Shown: positions 58,508 through 64,000 of the stretch, one piece after another
Position numbering within the stretch: position 1 is the first letter of the stretch
How the letters are laid out: each line of letters opens with the position of its first letter
DNA from: Pleurodeles waltl
Lineage: Eukaryota; Chordata; Amphibia; Caudata; Salamandridae
DNA: 64,000 nt
Direction of reading: 5' to 3'
NCBI RefSeq assembly: GCF_031143425.1
Contig: NC_090439.1
Span: 639,221,465-639,285,464 of the forward strand
Translations under genes and position numbers: made by a program
Notes under the pieces: model-generated
Told to the model about the DNA's origin: nothing
Databases searched by the model: none
The model's input: only the letters and a program-made list of their open reading frames with translations

Positions 58508-61500
58508 TCATATCCCACACTTCCTTTCCGACTGTTTCCCGTAATTCGGCTGGAATATATCTTCTTCAGTTATCATCGGGAAAAGACAAATCAGAGGATA
58601 TTCTTCATCGACAGTTTCCATCTCATCCCCCTCTACACTGTCCTCTTCTTCCCCATCACTGCTCGTCTGGATTGTTATTCCTTCGTTCGAACACATTATT
58701 GAACAACCCAATTTGCACAACAAGTCTCTCCCTAACAGTGCTATCGGGCTTGAGTCACATACCACAAACTGATGTACCCCTTGATAGTTACCGATGCTGA
58801 CTGGTACCGGATCTGTTATTGGGTTCGTCAGGTGCCTGTTTGCTACTCCCACCACTTGAACTGTCCTCCCTGAGAGTGGCAAATTTGGTACTTCACTGCT
58901 CTTAACAGTCGAACGTGAGGCTCCTGTGTCAACCAAGAATGAAACACGATGACCCATTACTCTTCCCTCTACGTACGGACCCTTTTGATCAACTTCCAAG
59001 GATGCTGCAAGCACACAATCTCCTTCTTCTTCTGAACTTTCACTCTCCCATACATTGTTTATTCCACTTTCACTGTGTAATGGGAACTGTTGTACGGTGC
59101 CATTTGTACTCATTACCTGACTCGAGACCTGTGGAGGAACCATCACTTGCTGCTGACTCATTGGTGCCAAAGGTATTTGCATTTGCTGATTAGGTACCAT
59201 GGGTAACTGCTGTTGCATTGGCTGCATTTGCGTCATCTGCATACGAGGCATCTGCATCTGCTGCGGCTGCATAGGTTGTAATCCCTGCAACTGATTTACG
59301 GTCTGAAAATTTGGATTTGGACCTCTCATTTTCGGTCCCCTCATTGTCTGAAATGCATTGACATCATTGTTTTGCTGACCAACACCTGCACCTGCACCTG
59401 CACCTTCCTGCACCACCATCGGGCACTTGCGTTTCCAATGACCGACAATTCCGCACACGTGACACGGCATCACCTTCTTCATTGCCTGCACACCAGTCAC
59501 AACAGTATTCAAATCCGGACCATTATTCACAAAACCTCCTCTACCTCTGCCTCTGGCCTGTGGCTGAAACATCATATTTCCCTGCAACTGCGGCTGCGGT
59601 TGCGGTACCTGCTTTTGGAACCCTTGCATCCCTTGCAAACCCTGCAGACCTGTCTGAGCTGCTTTAAGTTGCATCATCATCACCTTCTCTTTCAACCTTT
59701 TCTGTTTCACTTCAATTTCGTCGCTACAGTATTTCGCATAATTCAACACCTCATCGATCGGTTTCGACTGCCAACAAATCAAATGCGACTTTATCATCTG
59801 GCTTATCTCTGGTCTCAGCCCTTCCACAAATCTGAACACAAAATGAAGCATGTCCTTCGCCTCTATTGTCTCTGTGCCACTATAGTTCTTAAACGCCTTC
59901 AACAACCTCTCATAGTAACTATGAATCGACTCTTTAGCCTCTTGGGCCGTTCGATCGATCTTCTGCCAATCCACATTTTTCGCGGCAACCTTCGTCTTCA
60001 AATGCTCAATCACCTTGTAGTACAAACTCATCACCATAGGTGATGGTGCACCCGTATCCCTGTCTCTCTCTGGTTCACTTGTCGGCCAACCTACAGCTCT
60101 TTTGCAATCCTCCCACAAATCTGCTGGAACCACAATCTCAAAAAGAGTGTTCAGGTCTTCCCAAAGACATTTTGCAAGCTTCACAAACCTGTCAGTCTGT
60201 TGATACCATTCAATCGGCTTCTCTCTCAGTTTGGGAAAATCATCCGTAAATGACTGAATGACGCTTCTGTGCCATGGTACATGTATTAATTTTCCCCCTG
60301 CTGTCTCCCTCATTGGTAACATGGTTACTGCCTCGCTACTCTGTGGTCTTTTCTCGTTGAGCTCTGTAGCACTGTCCCTCCTCTTTTCCTTTCTCTTTAC
60401 CCACCTGCTTTCCCACTTGTCTAAGCATCTCCACACTTGTGCACTTTGCAGCAATTCTCTAAGGTGCGCCTTCATGCCTGCTGACCTCATGTGCTCAAAG
60501 TCTGTGGTCCCAAAATCCAATCTGTAGCTTCTGCTCAAGTGTTTCGTCTTGTCTATATCAACCCCATTTTTGTCAGCTACTTCCTGCAAGCTTTTGTGTA
60601 CCTTGTTCACTTCTTTTGTTATCCTGGGACATAGATACCTCAGCTCTTCTTCCGAGTAGGACTCTAACCTATTCACACCCATAGTCCCTTCCACCAATTC
60701 TTGTGCTTCCATGTTCAACCTGACCCTATTCAGATAGTCTTCTCCCTTCCCACTGGCTGAACTTTGTGTGGAATTCAGACTGTTGAACCACTGTGTTAGC
60801 TGTTGCGCATTCAACCCCATCAGTGTAGCATTCACATCGACTGCCATTGATGGTTGCGGCAACTTTTCAGTATTCGATGACAGCGGTATCACCAGTGGGG
60901 GACTCGACCTCACCAGTGTTGACTGAGCACATATGGGACTAAACTCCATCAAGGTCCCAGATCCAGTTGGCTGAGCCGCTATCGGAGTTATCCCTGGAGT
61001 GTTTTCTATGCACCTCCTTTCTGTCCCATTCTGCAGCATTGATCCCTGACCGCTCATACCTAGATTAGGCTGACTGTACAGAGGTACCGGTGGACCTACA
61101 GTAATGGGTAGCGATATCGCATCTGGGTTTTGTCCATTTCCCATGTTCTGAGGCATGTTCATTCCCACACTATGGGTCATCATTGCCGGCATACCCATTT
61201 GACTCCCCGTCATCTGAGCATGTGCATTTCCCCCCTGCATCTGCTTTTGAGGCATCAGAAACTGAGTTGATTCAACTCGTGCCAATGTCGGGTTGTGACC
61301 ATTCTGTACTCCCCTTACGGTTGGATCTAGAATCATTCCTGCACTGTTGCCACTGCTATAGTATCCTGGGATCTGTGGCTGATAATTTTCTGCTGGTTTC
61401 AACATGGGCACATCTGGATATATTCTCCTAACCTGCGGTATCTGCGGGGTGAACAGTAGACTCGGGTCTTTAGATCCCGATGATGCTCCTGAACTCTGAC

Positions 61501-62161
61501 TTTCATTATTCTGTACCGATGCCGGAGGGGCAGAACTGGTACTTGGACCTTGTCCACTCTCTGCATAAGGTGGTGGACGGTCGTTCAGCAATTGCATTAT
61601 TAACTCCTCATCCTCTAACTCCTCTTCTCTTCTCAACTTTTCCTCGTCCTCTCTATCCTTGGAACACCTTCTGTTTGTCTTACAGGTAGCTTTCTTACCT
61701 GTCTCCTCTTCTTCCTTAGTAATTGCGGGAAACAATTTTATCCCCTGCAGTACATCCGACCTCCACACCTTCTGTGCATTATCCCACCTAGCGTCCGCTA
61801 GTGTCTTTTCTACCTTCCTTATCCTGTTCTCGAACTTATTTTGCTGCTGCTGTCTAGCCATCAGTTCCCAAATTGCTAGAGCCTCAAACTGTGCTGGCCT
61901 TGGAGGTACCTTCATGTCGTACATCGTGAATCTCAAATTCTCTAGTATCCTTATATTGAATGTCCCATGGATCGGGAATGCTACGCTCCCATGTTTCTCT
62001 GTCAGTTTGTGCCATTGCTTTAGCCAAAGGCACGGAGCTACCCCTTTTTCCTCCATTACAATGTAAGCTGGTGTACCCTCGGGCGGCGTCTCCTCTCCTA
62101 CGCTCGCTTTAATGTAAGACTCCCCCTTCATTGCACTCCTGAATGCTTTAAAGAATTTCAT
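58508..62161 (-). CDS. gag-pro: Gag-protease polyprotein (1217 codons, intact)
   Basis: Gag builds the particle and the protease matures it. From the first in-frame ATG (62159-62161, MKFFKAF): matrix region, a Glu/Lys-rich stretch, a PPPY late-budding motif at residues 196-199 (61565-61576), a long Pro/Gln/Met-rich linker, a capsid region, a single CCHC zinc knuckle (CHVCGIVGHWKRKC, 59423-59464), a Gln/Met-rich spacer, then the aspartic protease with DTGAS (58916-58930) and LLGRDLL. The frame is open 32 codons further up to a GTG followed by a Gly codon; that GTG is either a non-AUG start or a lost ATG. The stop at 58508 lies in a 58-base overlap with pol, which is in the -1 frame. Length is well above the usual retroviral gag. 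Confidence 0.88.
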   Translation of the reverse strand: MKFFKAFRSAMKGESYIKASVGEETPPEGTPAYIVMEEKGVAPCLWLKQWHKLTEKHGSVAFPIHGTFNIRILENLRFTMYDMKVPPRPAQFEALAIWELMARQQQQNKFENRIRKVEKTLADARWDNAQKVWRSDVLQGIKLFPAITKEEEETGKKATCKTNRRCSKDREDEEKLRREEELEDEELIMQLLNDRPPPYAESGQGPSTSSAPPASVQNNESQSSGASSGSKDPSLLFTPQIPQVRRIYPDVPMLKPAENYQPQIPGYYSSGNSAGMILDPTVRGVQNGHNPTLARVESTQFLMPQKQMQGGNAHAQMTGSQMGMPAMMTHSVGMNMPQNMGNGQNPDAISLPITVGPPVPLYSQPNLGMSGQGSMLQNGTERRCIENTPGITPIAAQPTGSGTLMEFSPICAQSTLVRSSPPLVIPLSSNTEKLPQPSMAVDVNATLMGLNAQQLTQWFNSLNSTQSSASGKGEDYLNRVRLNMEAQELVEGTMGVNRLESYSEEELRYLCPRITKEVNKVHKSLQEVADKNGVDIDKTKHLSRSYRLDFGTTDFEHMRSAGMKAHLRELLQSAQVWRCLDKWESRWVKRKEKRRDSATELNEKRPQSSEAVTMLPMRETAGGKLIHVPWHRSVIQSFTDDFPKLREKPIEWYQQTDRFVKLAKCLWEDLNTLFEIVVPADLWEDCKRAVGWPTSEPERDRDTGAPSPMVMSLYYKVIEHLKTKVAAKNVDWQKIDRTAQEAKESIHSYYERLLKAFKNYSGTETIEAKDMLHFVFRFVEGLRPEISQMIKSHLICWQSKPIDEVLNYAKYCSDEIEVKQKRLKEKVMMMQLKAAQTGLQGLQGMQGFQKQVPQPQPQLQGNMMFQPQARGRGRGGFVNNGPDLNTVVTGVQAMKKVMPCHVCGIVGHWKRKCPMVVQEGAGAGAGVGQQNNDVNAFQTMRGPKMRGPNPNFQTVNQLQGLQPMQPQQMQMPRMQMTQMQPMQQQLPMVPNQQMQIPLAPMSQQQVMVPPQVSSQVMSTNGTVQQFPLHSESGINNVWESESSEEEGDCVLAASLEVDQKGPYVEGRVMGHRVSFLVDTGASRSTVKSSEVPNLPLSGRTVQVVGVANRHLTNPITDPVPVSIGNYQGVHQFVVCDSSPIALLGRDLLCKLGCSIMCSNEGITIQTSSDGEEEDSVEGDEMETVDEEYPLICLFPMITEEDIFQPNYGKQSERKCGI

Positions 62162-62257
62162 TTTCTTGTCTTTTATTTCACAAAGTTTGTAATCAATAGG
62201 TGACTTTAATTCCCGGAATACTCTTCGCTTGCCTTTCTCCTTCCAAACGAGCCCCAC

Positions 62258-63212
62258 GGACTGCGTCCAATCCGTGCGCGACCCTTCTCTCCAACCAACC
62301 TATCCCAGCGCGGCTCCTAGTAACGTCACACTCACACACACTGCGGCTGACAAAGCCTCGCGGCTAGTCCTCCTTCACTCAGCTCCTCTCGTAACAACTT
62401 CTTGCATGTATCGCGAGCTACCAAAAATAAAACAGATCTGTCGGTTTACTACAGGAAGGGTAACACAGTCGCTTCAGGACCTTAGGGACTTTTCACTAGC
62501 CTCGGCAGTTATTCCGTCTTTCTCGGTCCCCACGTTCGCAAGCAAATCTGACCCGCAGACCTACTCTCAACTTGTCAATGATCTATTCTAGTGCACTTAG
62601 AATTTTGTCAAAGCCCGAAGTCGAAGTTCCTTTCACTCCCTTAACACACGTACCGACTCGTTGACCACGCCCGATCAACCTACTAAACCGCCCAGACCAC
62701 AACATAAAACAACATACTCCGGAGTCTCTTGACCTCGCAGGGCCCGTTTCAACAACAACAACCACGTGGACCTTTTTATGCACAAAGCGCCACACGCACA
62801 TGAAGTTCGACGACTTCCCTACTCTCACACTCGGAGTCGCACCTCCGCTATTTCTATGAAGTTCGACGACTTCTCTACTTCTACACTCGGAGTCGCACCT
62901 CCGCTATCCTCTAAAAAGAAAAAAATTCCTCGCAACCTTTTCACCCAACCTGCGGCAATAAGCTGTGCAAGCGCAAAACCCTAATTTCACTCATACCATC
63001 ACTAGTACCGCCAACGCCGATTCCACACCTCCGTTCTCTCCATTCGCAAGCTCCGAGATCCCGGGAAAGTCGCGGTGGACCTAGCCCATCATCATTTTCC
63101 CAATCAGTTTTATCCAAGAAAAATCTAATTCAACTTCTCGAGTGGGGTCTCAAAGGGCGTAACCGTTAATTCAACACCATGTACTTTAAGAGTACGGGGT
63201 CCCAAAAGACGT
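62258..63212 (-). other. Viral 5' leader
   Basis: About 0.95 kb between PBS and gag, presumably carrying packaging signals. It contains a 56-bp tandem repeat (62800-62911) and two copies of a 'ggtcycaaaagrcgtaaccg' segment (near 63146 and 63199), the second running into the PBS. A minus frame at 62583-62828 (81 codons) overlaps the 56-bp repeat and has no recognisable motif. Confidence 0.7.
62800..62911 (-). repeat. 56-bp tandem duplication in the leader
   Basis: 'atgaagttcgacgacttc' begins copies at 62800 and 62856. Both run to 'cggagtcgcacctccgctat' with two or three differences. It could duplicate an RNA stem-loop. Confidence 0.85.
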
Positions 63213-63230
63213 AACCGTCCTCTGCTACCA
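63213..63230 (-). promoter_or_regulatory. Primer binding site, initiator tRNA-Met type
   Basis: Five bases after the LTR end, minus-strand TGGTAGCAGAGGACGGTT is complementary to the 3' end of vertebrate initiator tRNA-Met, including CCA, with one mismatch in 18. This primer is standard for many Gypsy-type elements but unusual for vertebrate class I retroviruses. Confidence 0.75.
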
Positions 63231-63235
63231 TCTAC

Positions 63236-64000
63236 TGATAGAGCGTTCCGTACTAATAATTTACCTGTATTCGGACGCTCTTTAGGTCGATGAATCTTTT
63301 GGCTAAGTGGAAACTCTCCGTACTCTTATATCGATCAATTTCATCAAATCAATAATCAATAACGAACATAAGCAATACCCTGATCAACATAACACTTGAC
63401 AATTAATCCAGAATACATCTCGGCGAACCCTGACCGTTCAGTCAGGAATAACCACACCAGTTTATTCAAAGTTAGTGAATTTATTTCCCTATATTAACAA
63501 AGCTAGCACAATATAAATGTGTCTCAACACCAAATGATAAACATATATGAACATTAATAGCTGTCCATAACGGCGAAACAGGTGCAATCTATGTAGCATT
63601 TGAATCACAAGACATTCGATAATAGCAATGCAAATCACTAATACGATAATCTGTAATGAGCTAATTGCATACATTTAGTCAGCATAACAAGGTCTCAAAT
63701 TGCATCGTGCAACAAAAGGAATCCTCATCTAACCTCAAATTAGCATCAGCATGTGGGACTTCATGCGAAAACAATTTAGCAACATTAATTTAGAAAAAAA
63801 CTCCTAACTAGGGATCTTATCAAAATCAGCAGTTGGTTACCTAAAAGAAACACAATGCAATTTTCAATTTTCCTTTCATATTTACCAATTACGATCAGCA
63901 TACAAGGAAGTCTTCGTCTCACAGGTACCGTTTCTCGATCAGCATGGGACGGGGCAAAGGGGCAGGGGCAATTGCCTCACGGCGGCAAGGTAAAACTACT
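63236..64000 (-). repeat. 5' LTR of the provirus, partial
   Basis: Offset by 12,218 bases from the 3' LTR and almost identical over the 765 bases seen. Differences: C/T and G/A in the first 100 bases, T/G in 'gaccgttcag', and the absence of 9 bases (tgggcgggg) near 63970. The U3 part, with the promoter, lies beyond the window. Confidence 0.95.
63489..63674 (-). CDS. LTR-encoded small hydrophobic protein, 5' LTR copy (61 aa)
   Basis: Identical in every base to the frame at 51271-51456. In the genomic RNA it would lie in the R region at the 5' end, ahead of the PBS and about 1.3 kb upstream of gag. Confidence 0.6.
   Translation of the reverse strand: MYAISSLQIIVLVICIAIIECLVIQMLHRLHLFRRYGQLLMFIYVYHLVLRHIYIVLALLI

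Larger units (their letters stand above)
54545..58565 (-). pseudogene. pol: Pol: reverse transcriptase, RNase H and integrase, one frameshift
   Basis: The frame opens at 58565 with no ATG of its own, in -1 relative to gag-pro. RT shows LDLSQAF-type and IPQGF motifs with YIDD at 57957-57968. RNase H has VDGS, AELVAL and YTDSQYG at 57.05-56.84 kb. Integrase has the zinc-binding HxxxH...CHRC (near 56.37-56.26 kb) and a D,D,E core with ESDRGSHF near 56.0 kb. In a run of seven T (plus, 55931-55937) the frame changes, breaking the integrase core, and a TAA ends this frame at 55920. Downstream, the other frame holds the rest of the integrase with its C-terminal WKGPFQV and WIHASH region, then about 275 residues of acidic tail. 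The lesion could be real or a sequencing error in the homopolymer. Confidence 0.88.
51018..64000 (-). mobile_element. Young class I-like endogenous retrovirus, 5' end beyond the window
   Basis: Minus-strand provirus with matching LTRs at 51018-52619 and from 63236 past 64000, PBS, leader, gag-pro, pol, env and PPT. RT, integrase and the env layout (CxxC in SU, fusion peptide, cysteine cluster in TM) resemble the gamma/epsilon side of retroviruses. Gag-pro in one frame with pol in -1 recalls alpharetroviruses, and the PBS fits initiator tRNA-Met. The visible LTRs differ by 3 substitutions and one 9-bp indel, so it is young. It carries two clear inactivating lesions, in integrase and env. The full length would be about 14.8 kb if the 5' LTR equals the 3' LTR. 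Its target duplication cannot be checked here. Confidence 0.92.

Noticed and set aside
1..64000. CRISPR array, operons, bacterial genes or conventional tRNA/rRNA genes
   Set aside because: No regularly spaced short repeats, no compact gene layout; the only tRNA-like sequence is the SINE head at 36.0 kb. The window is eukaryotic transposon-rich DNA.

Overview
The window looks like intergenic, transposon-packed DNA from an animal with a very large genome. A salamander or newt is the best fit, because L2/CR1-like LINE, Penelope-like, DIRS-like and long-LTR retroviral elements lie side by side with only small MITEs from DNA transposons. A lungfish or another amphibian cannot be excluded from sequence alone. 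I found no convincing host exon, rRNA or tRNA gene. Nearly all coding signal belongs to mobile elements, most of it on the minus strand.

Layout. 1.2-5.0 kb: an almost full-length L2/CR1-like LINE (minus) with a tandem-monomer 5' end. 5-17 kb: mostly unrecognised sequence with one unidentified coding remnant (7.1-8.7 kb), hairpins and short tandem repeats. 17.5-33.4 kb: four solitary LTRs (17.5+, 21.95-, 29.9-, 31.8+) of one diverse retroviral LTR family, mixed with a duplicated 380-bp repeat, palindromes and a 60-bp minisatellite. 33.4-34.5 kb: a Penelope-like element with an inverted junction. 35.4-40.1 kb: two copies of another long LTR; the younger has a TSD and carries a tRNA-type SINE whose 3' tail matches the LINE at 1.2 kb. 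44.5 kb: a perfect-hairpin MITE. 46.0-50.3 kb: a decayed DIRS-like tyrosine-recombinase retrotransposon (minus). 51.0-64.0 kb and beyond: a young class I-like endogenous retrovirus (minus), with its 5' LTR cut by the window edge.

The provirus reads 5' LTR, initiator-Met-type PBS, long leader, gag-pro, pol in the -1 frame with a long acidic tail, env, PPT, 3' LTR. It has two clear lesions: a homopolymer frameshift in the integrase and one in-frame stop in env. The visible LTR parts differ by 3 substitutions and a 9-bp indel over about 765 bp.

Most interesting signal: each 1.6-kb proviral LTR contains a 61-codon hydrophobic ORF that ends 4 nt before an AATAAA. Diverged solitary LTRs at 17.5 and 29.9 kb encode alignable 61-63-residue proteins, with many of the differences being synonymous. 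With a TATA box about 550 nt upstream in the proviral LTR, the LTR resembles a self-contained gene for a small, two-segment membrane protein that would lie at the 3' end of every viral transcript. I do not recognise this protein.
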